64,000 nt of DNA from Solirubrobacter ginsenosidimutans (GCF_027587205.1 NZ_JAPDOD010000019.1:94281-158280); one strand, 5' to 3'; counted from the stretch's first letter, positions 25,831-34,691 are shown. Notes: generated by a model from the letters alone, not told the origin. Translations and numbers: made by a program.

Positions 25831-27252
25831 ATGAGTGCCCCAACTTCCTCGGGGAATCTGACCGGCGCTGACCTCAAGGACCACCTCCACGACATCCAGG
25901 ACAACGTCGTGGAGCCGATCCTGATGAGGTACGGACGCCACATCTTCCTGAAATTCCACGATGGCGCCAACGCGCGCACATGGTTGCGAGCTCTGTACAA
26001 GCGCGTCAACGGGCGCTCACAAGAGCACCAGGCCAGAAAATTCACGGTTAACATCGGTTTCACCTACGAAGGGCTGAAGGCGCTCGGACTCTCTCAGCGT
26101 TCGCTGGACAGCTTCCCCGAGGCGTTCCGGGCCGGCATGCGAGGCCGTGCAGCTGAGGTCAGCGATGTCGGGCCGCATGCGCCGGAACACTGGGAGGGCG
26201 GCCTCGGCGGCCCCGACATCCACGCGATGGCCTGGATTCGCACCGACTCAGACAAGGGCCGCGAGGAGGCGATGCAGATCCTTCGCGCCGAGCTGGAGGC
26301 GGTCGGCGGCATCGAGATCCGGTTCGTCCAGGACACGAAGGCGCTCGCGCACGAGAACGGGATCGGGTCCGAGGGCCAGCACTTCGGTTATGCCGATCCG
26401 ATCTCGCAGCCGGCGATCGAGGGAGGGCCTGCCCCGCACTATCCCGGCGATGGGGTGCTGGAGGCGGACAACACGTGGCGTCCGGTGAAGCCCGGCGAGT
26501 TCCTGCTGGGTTACGAGGACGAAGTCGGCCCGGAGGGTACGCAGGCGCCCGAGCCGCTGGAGCTGAGACTGAACGGAACCTATCTGGTCTTCCGCAAGCT
26601 CTATCAAGACGTCGCCGCGTTCCGGCGCTTCCTGGTGACGGCCGCGAGGTCGCTCTACGGCTCCGATGGGGAGTACCACCAGGAGCTCGTGGCCGCCAAG
26701 CTGCTCGGTCGCTGGCGCAGCGGATGTCCGCTGGATCTCTCGCCCGACGCCGACGATCCCGAGATCGCGGCGGATCCCGAGCGTCGCAATGACTTCACCT
26801 ATGAGGGCGACGACGCGGGCCTGCGCTGTCCGCTTGGCGCGCACCTGCGGCGCAGCAATCCGCGCGCCACCCCGCTGACACACGCGACCGCGGTGAGGCG
26901 GCACCGGCTGCTCCGGCGCGGCGTCGAGTATGGCCCGCTGCTCCCGGACGGGGCGCTTGAGGACGACGGCGTCGACCGCGGGCTGATCAACATGTTCATC
27001 AACGCCGATATCGAACGGCAGTTCGAGTTCGTGCAGAACGAGTGGATGAAGGGCGGCGAGTTCATCGGCCTCGATCCGGACGAGCAGGACCCGCTCAATG
27101 GTGTCGGCGGCGAAGGCTCGATGCTGTCAGTCCCCGGGGCCAAGCGACCGTTCGTGTTCGATCTCCCCACTTTCGTCACCGTCAAGGGCGGGGAATACCT
27201 GTTCGTCCCGGGGCTGAACGCGCTCGACGGCTTGATCGAGCGGAGGTTCTGA
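25831..27252 (+). CDS. DyP-type heme peroxidase
   Basis: A 473-residue peroxidase of the dye-decolorizing family. The distal motif usually read as GxxDG appears as GYADP (HFGYADPISQPAIEGG), keeping the catalytic Asp but with Pro for Gly. The proximal region CPLGAHLRRSNPR carries the heme-ligating His and Arg residues, and GGEYLFVPGLNAL closes the fold. There is no Tat signal and no obvious encapsulin-loading tail, so it is probably cytosolic. These enzymes oxidise phenolic and porphyrin-like substrates with H2O2. An SDR gene follows after 2 bp. The paralogous cassette is at 47244-49227. Confidence 0.9.
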   Translation: MSAPTSSGNLTGADLKDHLHDIQDNVVEPILMRYGRHIFLKFHDGANARTWLRALYKRVNGRSQEHQARKFTVNIGFTYEGLKALGLSQRSLDSFPEAFRAGMRGRAAEVSDVGPHAPEHWEGGLGGPDIHAMAWIRTDSDKGREEAMQILRAELEAVGGIEIRFVQDTKALAHENGIGSEGQHFGYADPISQPAIEGGPAPHYPGDGVLEADNTWRPVKPGEFLLGYEDEVGPEGTQAPEPLELRLNGTYLVFRKLYQDVAAFRRFLVTAARSLYGSDGEYHQELVAAKLLGRWRSGCPLDLSPDADDPEIAADPERRNDFTYEGDDAGLRCPLGAHLRRSNPRATPLTHATAVRRHRLLRRGVEYGPLLPDGALEDDGVDRGLINMFINADIERQFEFVQNEWMKGGEFIGLDPDEQDPLNGVGGEGSMLSVPGAKRPFVFDLPTFVTVKGGEYLFVPGLNALDGLIERRF

Positions 27253-27254
27253 AC

Positions 27255-28043
27255 ATGAGGTCAAATCCGTTGGAGGGAAGAGGCGCGGTGGTGACAGGCG
27301 CCGCATCCGGGATCGGCAACGCGATCGCGACGGCGTTCATCGCCGCCGGCGCGCGCGTGGTGCTCTGCGACGTCAATGCCGACGGGCTCGAGGCCGCCGC
27401 GCACGCGCTCGGCGATCATGCCATCGCGCGCATCGCGGACGTCTCGGACGAGCGTCAGGTCGAACGCGCGATGCGTGCGGCGCGTGACGCGTTCGGGTCG
27501 CTGGACATCGTGGTCAACGTCGCGGGCTTTGGCTTCATTTCACCACTCACCGAGCTGCCGGCCGAGAAGTGGAAGTCGGTCCACGCGGTGAGTCTGGACG
27601 GAGTCTTCTACGGCGTCAAGCACGGCGCCCGGCAGATGCTCGAGCAGGGCCGCCCCGGCGTCATCATCAATATCTCGTCGGTCAACGCACAGCAGCCGGG
27701 CGAGGGGCAGGTCGCCTACTGCGCGGCGAAGGCCGGGGTGGACATGGTGACCCGCTGCGGCGCACTGGAGCTCAGCGGTCGCGGTATCCGTGTCGTCGGA
27801 ATAGCGCCAGGGCTCGTGGAGACACCGTTGACGCGCAATGAGCTGAATGACCCGGCCACGCGCGAGCTCTTCATGAGCATCATCCCGACGAATCGGGCGG
27901 TCAAACCCCAAGAGATCGCTGCTGCCGCCGTCTTCCTCGCGTCGGACGAAGCTGGTTCGATCACCGGTCACACGATCGCCATCGATGGCGGTTCGCTGAC
28001 TCGGGGCTATCCGGCGCTGCTGACCGGCCTGCACAGTAAGTGA
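27255..28043 (+). CDS. Short-chain dehydrogenase/reductase
   Basis: A 262-residue classical SDR. TGAASGIG near residue 15 binds NAD(P), the usual NNAG is VNVAG, ISS holds the catalytic Ser, and YCAAK the Tyr and Lys. The end DGGSLTRGYPAL is typical. It starts 2 bp after the peroxidase stop, so the two are co-translated; it could reduce or oxidise the peroxidase product or a related ketone/alcohol. Its stop codon overlaps the next regulatory element. Confidence 0.9.
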   Translation: MRSNPLEGRGAVVTGAASGIGNAIATAFIAAGARVVLCDVNADGLEAAAHALGDHAIARIADVSDERQVERAMRAARDAFGSLDIVVNVAGFGFISPLTELPAEKWKSVHAVSLDGVFYGVKHGARQMLEQGRPGVIINISSVNAQQPGEGQVAYCAAKAGVDMVTRCGALELSGRGIRVVGIAPGLVETPLTRNELNDPATRELFMSIIPTNRAVKPQEIAAAAVFLASDEAGSITGHTIAIDGGSLTRGYPALLTGLHSK

Positions 28044-28076
28044 ATCACACCGGACGGACGAGGGGATTTCACACCG
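28043..28076 (+). promoter_or_regulatory. Tripartite GTGTGA element upstream of the 28152 gene
   Basis: AATCACAC-N18-TCACACCG with weak central half-site GACGGACGA. It starts at the last base of the SDR stop codon and ends 75 bp before the GTG start at 28152. Confidence 0.7.
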
Positions 28077-28102
28077 TCCGGACGTACAACTCGACTCGCA
28101 AG

Positions 28103-28128
28103 AACCGGCCGCGATTGGAGCGTCGGTT
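28103..28128 (+). promoter_or_regulatory. Leader hairpin, copy 2
   Basis: AACCGGC pairs with GTCGGTT (one G-T) around a 12-base loop, after ACTCGACTCGCAAG. Same position and flanks as the hairpins at 25776 and 28896. Confidence 0.45.
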
Positions 28129-28151
28129 AACCCACCACCAAAGGAGTACTA

Positions 28152-28856
28152 GTGTCGCAAATCGACGTGGCTGGACCCAGCTCGAGCGGCGACGCCTGGG
28201 GAATGCGCTACCCGGGCCTCACCATGCAGACGACCGGGCGCAACACCGTCAAGGAGTTCACCGGCATGTGGCCGCTGAAGGCCGACGCCGACCTCGAGGT
28301 GCTGCAGGCGGGATTGGTGCCGGGCGGCTGGACGCCGCCGGACTCGAATTTCGCGGAGGCGACCACGGCGCTGGGGCTGATCCGCACGGCGCGCTGGTTC
28401 GTGGCCAAGACCCAGGACTTCGATGGCTGGTCCCTGTTCTTCGTCACGCAGTTCGACGGCAGCCTGCCGAAGTACTTCGACGACTTCGTCCTGAACGGCA
28501 AGGTCAACCTGCTGAAGGTCTGGGGCCAGTGCGTCGGGTGCCCGGACGGCCCCGATACGACGGCGGCCGAGGTCGTGGAGTACATCGCACGCGGTCAGCT
28601 CAAGACCCTGGCCTGCTACGACTTCGTCCCGAACCTCAGCAACAGCCAGATCTTCAAGAACGCGGACTGGTACGAGAAGGCGCTGAAGTTCCAGCGTGCG
28701 GTCGCCAAGGGCGACGGCGACCTCGAGGCCAAGGTCGACGCCTACCTCAAGGAGCTGGCCGAGCCGTCTCCGTCCGTGCCCAGCGCCGCCGTCATCAATC
28801 CCGATGCGGCGCACGACTGGCAGTACGAGGACGTCGCGGAGTACCTGTCGAGCTAA
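28152..28856 (+). CDS. DyP-associated protein of unknown function (ferredoxin-like fold likely)
   Basis: A 234-residue soluble protein, GTG start with AAGGAG 5 bp upstream. The core TARWFVAKTQDFDGWSLF then FVTQFDGSLPKYFDDFVLN, with CVGCP and a helical C-terminal part, is clearly related to the protein at 48649-49227 (TTFDGDWDVYIEDFAASYV, then CEGYP). Both genes sit beside a DyP peroxidase and carry a GTGTGA element. I infer an accessory or substrate-handling role for the peroxidase; no enzymatic motif is evident. Confidence 0.6.
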   Translation: MSQIDVAGPSSSGDAWGMRYPGLTMQTTGRNTVKEFTGMWPLKADADLEVLQAGLVPGGWTPPDSNFAEATTALGLIRTARWFVAKTQDFDGWSLFFVTQFDGSLPKYFDDFVLNGKVNLLKVWGQCVGCPDGPDTTAAEVVEYIARGQLKTLACYDFVPNLSNSQIFKNADWYEKALKFQRAVAKGDGDLEAKVDAYLKELAEPSPSVPSAAVINPDAAHDWQYEDVAEYLSS

Positions 28857-28895
28857 CCGTCGCGGCCGTTTCGGCGCACACACTCGACTCACATG

Positions 28896-28920
28896 GACCG
28901 GCCGCCTCAGGCGGCCGGTC
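28896..28920 (+). promoter_or_regulatory. Leader hairpin, copy 3 (perfect 11-bp stem)
   Basis: GACCGGCCGCC-TCA-GGCGGCCGGTC, after CACTCGACTCACATG. It lies 23 bp before the DUF4331 start. Because it also follows the 28152 gene it could act as an attenuator or terminator; there is no T-run. Confidence 0.5.
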
Positions 28921-28943
28921 GACTCTTGACCTAAAGGAAGCAA

Positions 28944-30098
28944 ATGTCTGATCACTTCTCGGGGCCCCGGGCGCTCGCCGGCCCAGCGGGCGACATCACC
29001 GACATCTGGGTATTCCCCAGCCCGCAGCGGCCGGATCACCTGGTGCTGGCGATGGGCGTGCAGCCCGCCGCCACGCCCGGCGCACACTTCTCGGAGGCCA
29101 TCACCTGCCGCTTCCGGCTGCGGCCGCTCACCATCTCGGGGGCATCCTTCCCCTTCGCGCCGGAGGCCGAGGAGCTCGTGATCGACTGCGGGTTCGACGC
29201 TCCCAGGCCCGCCGGCTCGAACGGCACCGTGGTGCAGGACGGGTGGTGCAAGGCCCCCTCCGGCGAGACCGTCCGGTTCGTCGTCGGCGATGCGCAGGGC
29301 GCGAGCGGCGACGGCGTGCGGGTCTACGCCGGCGAGCGGGCCGACCCGTTCTTCCTCGACGTGTCGGCGTGGCTCGAGTCGGTGCAGGCGGGACAGCTCA
29401 AGTTCAACGAGCGCGGGACGAACGCCGTGGCCGGCCTCAACCTCCTTGGGATCGTCGTCGAAATCGACACGCGACCGTGGGTCCAGGCCGGCCGCGGGCC
29501 GCTATTCGGCGTCGTCGCCGAGACGATCGCCGCCGGCCCGCTCCCCATCCGCATCGAGCGCTTCGGCCGCCCGGAGATCAAGAACTTCCTTCTGGCGCAG
29601 AAGGGCTTCGACAAGGTCAACCTGGAGATCGAGCTGCGCGACCTCTACAACCTCGAGGACGCATTCCACATGAGCGGCGACTACCGTCCCGCCTACGCGG
29701 CGCGGATCGACGCCAACCTCGCGGTCTACGATCGGCTGGACGGCAAGACGGATTGGGAGCTCGGTCCTGACGGGCGCCATCTCCTCACCGATCTGCTGCT
29801 CGACGACTACATGGTGGTGGACGTCAGCAAGCCGTTCGCCACCGACAGCTACTTCGAGATCGAGAACGCTGCGCTGGCCGGCCGTGCGCACCAGACGTGC
29901 GGGGGCCGGTGGCTCGACGACGACGCGATGGACACGATGTTCACGTTCATGCTCGGCGGCGTCGACGGCGCGCGGATCAGCGACGGCGTGGACGCGCCGT
30001 GGTCGCCGGCCTCGACCACGTTCCCCTACTTCGCGTCGCCGAACCCGAATCCGCCGGCGGGCGTGGCGGTGCCGGTCGCACCGGAGCACGTGGCCTGA
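28944..30098 (+). CDS. DUF4331 family protein
   Basis: A 384-residue protein of the DUF4331 family, recognisable by the start MSDHFSGPRALAGPAGDITDIWVFPSP and by strand-rich blocks such as RIERFGRPEIKNFLL. No signal peptide is evident, although many relatives are exported. The family's function is unknown; members are often encoded near oxidases and peroxidases. It is preceded by AAGGAAG and a leader hairpin, and its stop overlaps the monooxygenase start (TGATG). Confidence 0.8.
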   Translation: MSDHFSGPRALAGPAGDITDIWVFPSPQRPDHLVLAMGVQPAATPGAHFSEAITCRFRLRPLTISGASFPFAPEAEELVIDCGFDAPRPAGSNGTVVQDGWCKAPSGETVRFVVGDAQGASGDGVRVYAGERADPFFLDVSAWLESVQAGQLKFNERGTNAVAGLNLLGIVVEIDTRPWVQAGRGPLFGVVAETIAAGPLPIRIERFGRPEIKNFLLAQKGFDKVNLEIELRDLYNLEDAFHMSGDYRPAYAARIDANLAVYDRLDGKTDWELGPDGRHLLTDLLLDDYMVVDVSKPFATDSYFEIENAALAGRAHQTCGGRWLDDDAMDTMFTFMLGGVDGARISDGVDAPWSPASTTFPYFASPNPNPPAGVAVPVAPEHVA

Positions 30099-31717
30099 TG
30101 ACCCTCGAACCGACCGTAGCCGACGTCGCCATCGTCGGCTACGGCCCGGTCGGGCAGGCGCTGAGCGCGCTGCTCGCGGGCCACGGCCATCGTGTCTGCG
30201 TGGTCGAGCGGCACACGCAGCTCTACGCGCTGCCGCGCGCGTTCCGGTTCGACGGCGAGGCCATGCGGATCTTCCAGCGGCTCGGCATCGCGGACGAGCT
30301 CCGCGAGGATCTCGGCGAGATCGACCATGTCGCCTGGATCGGGGCCGACGGTGAGCCGACCGTCGAGATCGACACGTCGTCTCCGCACCCCTCGGGCTGG
30401 CGCCGCGACTACCTCTTCTACCAGCCCGCGCTCGAGCGGGCCCTCGATCGCGCGGCGCGCTCGCAGCCGACGCTCGAGCTGCGCCGCGGGTGGGCCTGCG
30501 AGCGCGTCGTGCAGCACGACGATCGCGTCGCGCTCACGATCCGGCGCGGGTCCGAGCCGACGCCAGGCCACTGGGTGGCGAGCGACGAGACCGCGACGGT
30601 GCTCGCGCGCTATGTCATCGGCGCTGACGGCGCGCATTCCATCGTGCGGGACGCGTCCGGCATCGGGCAGGTCGACCTCGGGTTCTCCGAGGACTGGCTG
30701 GTGATGGACGTCCGGCCGCACGACATGGCAACGGTCGCCCACCTGCCGGTCGCGGCGGAGTATGGCGATCCGCGCCGGCCCCACATCTTCGTGCACAACG
30801 GCACCCGCTACGTGCGCTGGGAGTTCATGCTCCTTGACGGCGACGATCGCGCGGCCTACGCCTCCGATCCCGCGCTCGCCTGGGCCCTCATCGAGGACCA
30901 CCTCACGCCCGACGAGGGCGAGCTGGTGCGCCAGACCGTCTACGAGTTCGGCTCGGCCGTGACCGAGACGATGCGCTCCGGCCGCGCCCTACTGGCCGGC
31001 GACTCGGCGCATCTCATGCCCCCGTTCATGGGCGAGGGTCTGTGCGCCGGCCTGCGCGACGCCGACAGCCTCGCGTGGCGGCTCGACCTGGTGCTGCGCG
31101 GCGTCGCCGGCGACGATCTGCTCGACAGCTACACACTCGAGCGCCGCTATCAGAACCGGACCTCGATCGGGGCCTCGATGCTGATGGGCATGCTCACGTC
31201 GACGCTCGACCCGAACGATGCGGCCGCGCGTGACCGGGCGTTCCGCAGCGGCGCCCAACCACCGGCGCGGGTGATGCCGGGCATCGGCCGCGACGGCTGC
31301 GTCGCCCCGTCGCCGATCGCTCTTCTGGCTGGGGAGCGTGCGGTCCAGGGCGTCGTGGAGGTCGCCGGGAGGACCGGCCGCTTCGATGACGTGGTGGGCC
31401 GCGGGTTCGTGTTGCTCATCGATGGGGGAGACCCGGACGAGGTGCTCGAGCCTCAGCTGATCGCCTACGTGACCGATGAGCTGGGCGGCGTCGTCGTGTC
31501 CCTGAACCCGTCGATCCCGCGCGGGGTCAAGGACGCCGACGGCGCGCTCACCGCCTGGCTGCACGAGAACCGCGTGGCCGCGGTGCTCATCCGCCCCGAC
31601 GCCTACGTCTTCGGCGCGGCGCACCAGCCGGCGGGCGCCGCGGAGCTCGTCCGCGCGCTTCGACACGCCCTGAGTGGCCGCACCACCGGCGCGGCTGGAC
31701 TCGAGCGAGCCGCTTGA
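30098..31717 (+). CDS. FAD-binding aromatic monooxygenase (MhpA-like)
   Basis: A 539-residue class A flavoprotein hydroxylase. VAIVGYGPVGQALSALLAGHG is the FAD-binding motif, DGAHSIVRDASG the DG motif that contacts FAD and NAD(P)H, and LLAGDSAHLMPPFMGEGLCAGLRDA the second FAD motif. A thioredoxin-like C-terminal part is typical of the 3-(3-hydroxyphenyl)propionate hydroxylase branch, which makes catechols from phenols. Its product type would suit the extradiol dioxygenase at 59006. The start overlaps the DUF4331 stop. Convergent with the OmpR-family gene, 4 bp apart. Confidence 0.88.
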   Translation: MTLEPTVADVAIVGYGPVGQALSALLAGHGHRVCVVERHTQLYALPRAFRFDGEAMRIFQRLGIADELREDLGEIDHVAWIGADGEPTVEIDTSSPHPSGWRRDYLFYQPALERALDRAARSQPTLELRRGWACERVVQHDDRVALTIRRGSEPTPGHWVASDETATVLARYVIGADGAHSIVRDASGIGQVDLGFSEDWLVMDVRPHDMATVAHLPVAAEYGDPRRPHIFVHNGTRYVRWEFMLLDGDDRAAYASDPALAWALIEDHLTPDEGELVRQTVYEFGSAVTETMRSGRALLAGDSAHLMPPFMGEGLCAGLRDADSLAWRLDLVLRGVAGDDLLDSYTLERRYQNRTSIGASMLMGMLTSTLDPNDAAARDRAFRSGAQPPARVMPGIGRDGCVAPSPIALLAGERAVQGVVEVAGRTGRFDDVVGRGFVLLIDGGDPDEVLEPQLIAYVTDELGGVVVSLNPSIPRGVKDADGALTAWLHENRVAAVLIRPDAYVFGAAHQPAGAAELVRALRHALSGRTTGAAGLERAA

Positions 31718-31721
31718 CCGC

Positions 31722-32411
31722 TCAGGGGCGGAATCGGTAGCCCACGCCGTGAACCGTCTCGAGCCACCGCGGCCGTGACGGGTCGCGCTCGAGGCGCAGG
31801 CGCAGCCGGCGGACATGCACCGTCACGGTGGAGGGGTCCACGCCGGCCGGGGCGCGCCAGACCTGGGCGATCAGCTCGTCGCGCGTGAAGACCTCGCCGG
31901 GGTGGCGCGCCAGAAACCGCAGGAGGTCGAACTCGCGCCGGCGCACGTCGACCACCCGCCCGGCGACCTCGACCCGCCGCCGGGCGATGTCGATCGTCAA
32001 CTCGCCGTAGGACAGTGGCGGCTCCGGAGTCTCAGACGGTGCGCGGCAGCGCGCGTGGATCGCGCGCAGTCGCGCGGCGAGTTCCTCGAGCGCGAGCGGC
32101 TTGAGCATCTCGTCGTCGGCACCGGCGGCGAAGCCACTCAGCCGATCGGCTTCGCCGGCGGCGACGAGGATGCCGATCCGCGGGCCTGGCAGCGCGCGCA
32201 CGCGCCGCACGACCTCGAGCCCCGACAGCTGGTTGAGCCGCGCATCGACGACGAGCAACTCCGGCTGGAAGGCGCTGATCGCCGCGAGCGCCTCGTGACC
32301 ATCACGCGCCACGCCGGGCGTAAGCCCGAACTCCCGCAGGCCGAGGGCCAGCAGTTCGGCGAGCGGCGGCTCGTCGTCGACGATCAGGACACGCCGCTCG
32401 ACGGGCTCCAA
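31722..32411 (-). CDS. OmpR/PhoB-family response regulator
   Basis: A 229-residue regulator. Receiver: VDDEP acidic pair, phosphosite D56 in LLVVDARLN, and Lys in EMLKPLAL. The winged-helix output RRREFDLLRFLARHPGEVFTRDELIAQVW...GVGYRFRP is complete. A TTG at 32411, one base after the sigma factor stop, is the likely start (coupled translation); an extended frame overlaps the sigma gene. No kinase is adjacent, so its partner may be one of the histidine kinases at 37.8-51 kb. Confidence 0.88.
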   Translation of the reverse strand: MEPVERRVLIVDDEPPLAELLALGLREFGLTPGVARDGHEALAAISAFQPELLVVDARLNQLSGLEVVRRVRALPGPRIGILVAAGEADRLSGFAAGADDEMLKPLALEELAARLRAIHARCRAPSETPEPPLSYGELTIDIARRRVEVAGRVVDVRRREFDLLRFLARHPGEVFTRDELIAQVWRAPAGVDPSTVTVHVRRLRLRLERDPSRPRWLETVHGVGYRFRP

Positions 32412-32412
32412 C

Positions 32413-33306
32413 TCAGGCCGCCTCGGCGCGGTCCGGCCCGCCGCGGCGGCTCTCGTGCAGGGCCTGCAGGCGCAGCGCCGGGCTGGTGCCGGGCGGCAGG
32501 TCACGAGGACGCAGCCGGCGGTGCATCCGCTCGAGTGCCTCGCTCTCGAGTTGCTGCACGCGCGCCCGTGTGATCCCGAGCGCGAGCGCGATCGCGTCCG
32601 GAGACGCCGCGTCGCTCCCGCCCAGGCCGAAGCGGCGAACGATCACCTGTCGCTGTCGCGGCGAGAGCGCGTCGAGCAGCGCCTGGACCGATCGGCCGTC
32701 GCCGAGGGCCTCGAAGGGATCGTGAGCGTTGGCGTCCCGCAGCACATCGCGCAGCGGTGCGCCGCCGTCGGCGGCGGGCTCGTCGAGCGATGCGACCGGG
32801 GCGGCGATTTGGCGCAGATGCTCGACGTCGGCTCGCGTCATGTCGAGTGACGCGGCGAGCTCCGCGCTCGTCGGCGCTCGGCCGATCTGCGCCCGGAGAT
32901 CGCGCTCGAGCCGCTGCAGGCGCCGTAGGCGGGCGTTGGCGTCAGCCGGCAGGCGCACGAGCCGCGACTTCTCGGCCACCGCGCGCGCCACGTACTGGCG
33001 GATCAGGAAGACGGCATAGGTCGAGAACCGGTTTCCGCGCCGGTGGTCGAACTTCTCCACGGCGCGGATCAGGCCGATCGTCCCCTCTTGGATCAGATCC
33101 GCGAGCGGTATGCCGGGATGGCGATAGCGCTTGGCCACGGATACGACGAGCAGGAGATTGGCCTCGATCATGTGCTCCCTGGCGCGCGCGTCGCCGCGTT
33201 CGATGCGGCGGGCGAGGTCGCGCTCCTCGGCGGCGGTCAACAGCCGCGTGCATGCGGCGCGGCGCAGGAACTGGCCGAGCCCGTCCCCATCGTGCGACTC
33301 AGCCAT
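32413..33306 (-). CDS. RNA polymerase sigma-70 family factor (group 2/SigA-like)
   Basis: A 297-residue sigma factor. Region 2 includes ANLLLVVSVAKRYRHPGIPLADLIQEGTIGLIRAVEKFDHRRGNRFSTYA, region 3 follows, and region 4 includes LSPRQRQVIVRRFGLG and an HTH, PDAIALALGITRARVQQLESEAL. It resembles the primary sigma in region 2 but lacks a long N-terminal region 1, so it is an alternative group 2 factor. Its ATG overlaps the ATPase-LuxR gene by 8 bp, making a three-gene operon with the OmpR regulator, headed by a GTGTGA element. Confidence 0.92.
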   Translation of the reverse strand: MAESHDGDGLGQFLRRAACTRLLTAAEERDLARRIERGDARAREHMIEANLLLVVSVAKRYRHPGIPLADLIQEGTIGLIRAVEKFDHRRGNRFSTYAVFLIRQYVARAVAEKSRLVRLPADANARLRRLQRLERDLRAQIGRAPTSAELAASLDMTRADVEHLRQIAAPVASLDEPAADGGAPLRDVLRDANAHDPFEALGDGRSVQALLDALSPRQRQVIVRRFGLGGSDAASPDAIALALGITRARVQQLESEALERMHRRLRPRDLPPGTSPALRLQALHESRRGGPDRAEAA

Positions 33307-34597
33307 CGGCTGCGACCGGAGCGGGTTGGGGGCGGGGATGTACGCCGGCGGCGAAGGCCACGGCCGCGGCCTCGGCTCGCGTCCGGACGCCGAGCTTCTC
33401 GAGGATCTTCGCGACGTGAAACTTGACCGTGTGCATGCTGAGGGTCAGCTCCGAAGCGATCTCGCGGTTGCGGTGACCCACGGCGAGCAGCCGCAGGACC
33501 TCGAACTCGCGGTCGCCGAGGGTCCTGACGAGTGCGCTCGCGGACTCGTCGACGCCGGCGACGCTGCCGGCGTGCAGCCGCAGATGCGCTTGCAGGTGCG
33601 TGCCCCACTCGGCCACCGACTCGACGTGCAGCGATCCGCTGAGCGTCTCGGCGCGGCGGCGCAGCGCGGACAGGCCGCCACCCCCGACGCGCCGCGCGTC
33701 GAAGCCGCGACCGTCGTCGACGACCGAGACCGCGAGCTCGTCGCCGGTCACCGACCACGCGACGCGCACGCGCGTGGCGTGCGCATGTTCGAGCGCGTTC
33801 AGGAGGCCGGCATGCGTGATCCGCGACGCGGCCTCGAGCACGGTGTCGGCGACCACCCGCTGCGGCGGGCCGGCAAGCGTGCACTCGAGCTGGACCCCGG
33901 CCGTGCGGGCAAGCGGGCCGATCGCGCTCTCGACCAGGGCGAAAGCCTCGTCGACCCGTCGGGCCTGCTGCCACAGCGTCCGTCGCTCGCGCAGGTCGGC
34001 GAGTGCGCGCGACGCTCCGGCCTTGGCCCGATGGAGGCGCTCCGCGTGGTCGGATGCCGCGTCGTCGCGCAGAAGACCGAGAATCGTCTCCAGGTGCTGC
34101 GTGAAGTGGTCCGTCAACTCGCGTGTAAGCCGGTCCCGTTCGATGGCGATGGCGTGTGCGATCGATAGGGGCGCCGTGTCCGTCGCCGGTGGCGTCCGGC
34201 CCGCACGCGCGGCGACGACCCGGGCCAGGGCGTGCAGCACGCGCTCCGTGCCGGGCGCCAGGGGCGATTGACCCGGTCGAAGGACGACCGTAATCGTGAC
34301 GCCCGACGAGGCCGCCACCCCGCTCGTCGCCACGACCGGGCGTCCGGGCGCAAGCGCCCGGACGGAATCGGCCGAAGACCAGCGGATCCCCGCGGGGAGC
34401 TCGAACATCGGGCTACTCCACTGCGAGAGCGGCTCGCTCGAGCCCTTCGCGGTGACCGCGACGGCGTCGTGGGGGGCGTGCTGGCGCAGCCAGCGATGAA
34501 CGACCGATGCGCTCGTGTCGAGCTCGCAGCACGACAGCTCCGCGCTCGCCGCAAGCGCCGTGAAGTCACCGGCTCGCGCTGCCAAGGCTTCCCTCAT
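33299..34597 (-). CDS. Single-chain regulator: histidine-kinase-like ATPase fused to LuxR HTH, Thr in place of phospho-His
   Basis: A 432-residue soluble protein. Residues 1-130 form a sensor-like domain (possibly GAF-related), 150-200 a dimerisation helix resembling HisKA_3, then a HATPase domain with N-box NALEHAHATRV, G1 VVDDGRGFD and G2 GGGGLSALRRR, and finally a LuxR HTH (LLAVGHRNREIASELTLSMHTVKFHV). The HisKA_3 motif RELHD is RELTD, with Thr162 where the phosphorylated His should be, so classical phosphotransfer is unlikely although ATP binding looks intact. It is a close relative of the protein at 45844. A GTGTGA element ends 20 bp before the start. First gene of an operon with a sigma factor and an OmpR regulator. 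Confidence 0.85.
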   Translation of the reverse strand: MREALAARAGDFTALAASAELSCCELDTSASVVHRWLRQHAPHDAVAVTAKGSSEPLSQWSSPMFELPAGIRWSSADSVRALAPGRPVVATSGVAASSGVTITVVLRPGQSPLAPGTERVLHALARVVAARAGRTPPATDTAPLSIAHAIAIERDRLTRELTDHFTQHLETILGLLRDDAASDHAERLHRAKAGASRALADLRERRTLWQQARRVDEAFALVESAIGPLARTAGVQLECTLAGPPQRVVADTVLEAASRITHAGLLNALEHAHATRVRVAWSVTGDELAVSVVDDGRGFDARRVGGGGLSALRRRAETLSGSLHVESVAEWGTHLQAHLRLHAGSVAGVDESASALVRTLGDREFEVLRLLAVGHRNREIASELTLSMHTVKFHVAKILEKLGVRTRAEAAAVAFAAGVHPRPQPAPVAADG

Positions 34598-34617
34598 GCC
34601 AGCACTGCACCAGCGCC

Positions 34618-34651
34618 GAGGGTGACCGTCCATCGCACCGTCTGCGTGATC
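34618..34651 (-). promoter_or_regulatory. Tripartite GTGTGA element upstream of ATPase-LuxR 1
   Basis: Sense (minus): GATCACGC-N18-TCACCCTC with central ACGGTGCGA. It ends 20 bp before the ATG at 34597, so the regulator probably controls its own operon. N18 is nearly identical to the copy at 47156. Confidence 0.7.
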
Positions 34652-34691
34652 GGCGCGGCTCCTGACCGCACGCGGACGGCGGCCGGAGGTC

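Noticed and set aside
25831..27252. Encapsulin cargo role for DyP 1
   Set aside because: No encapsulin gene is in the window and the C-terminus does not show a cargo-loading peptide.
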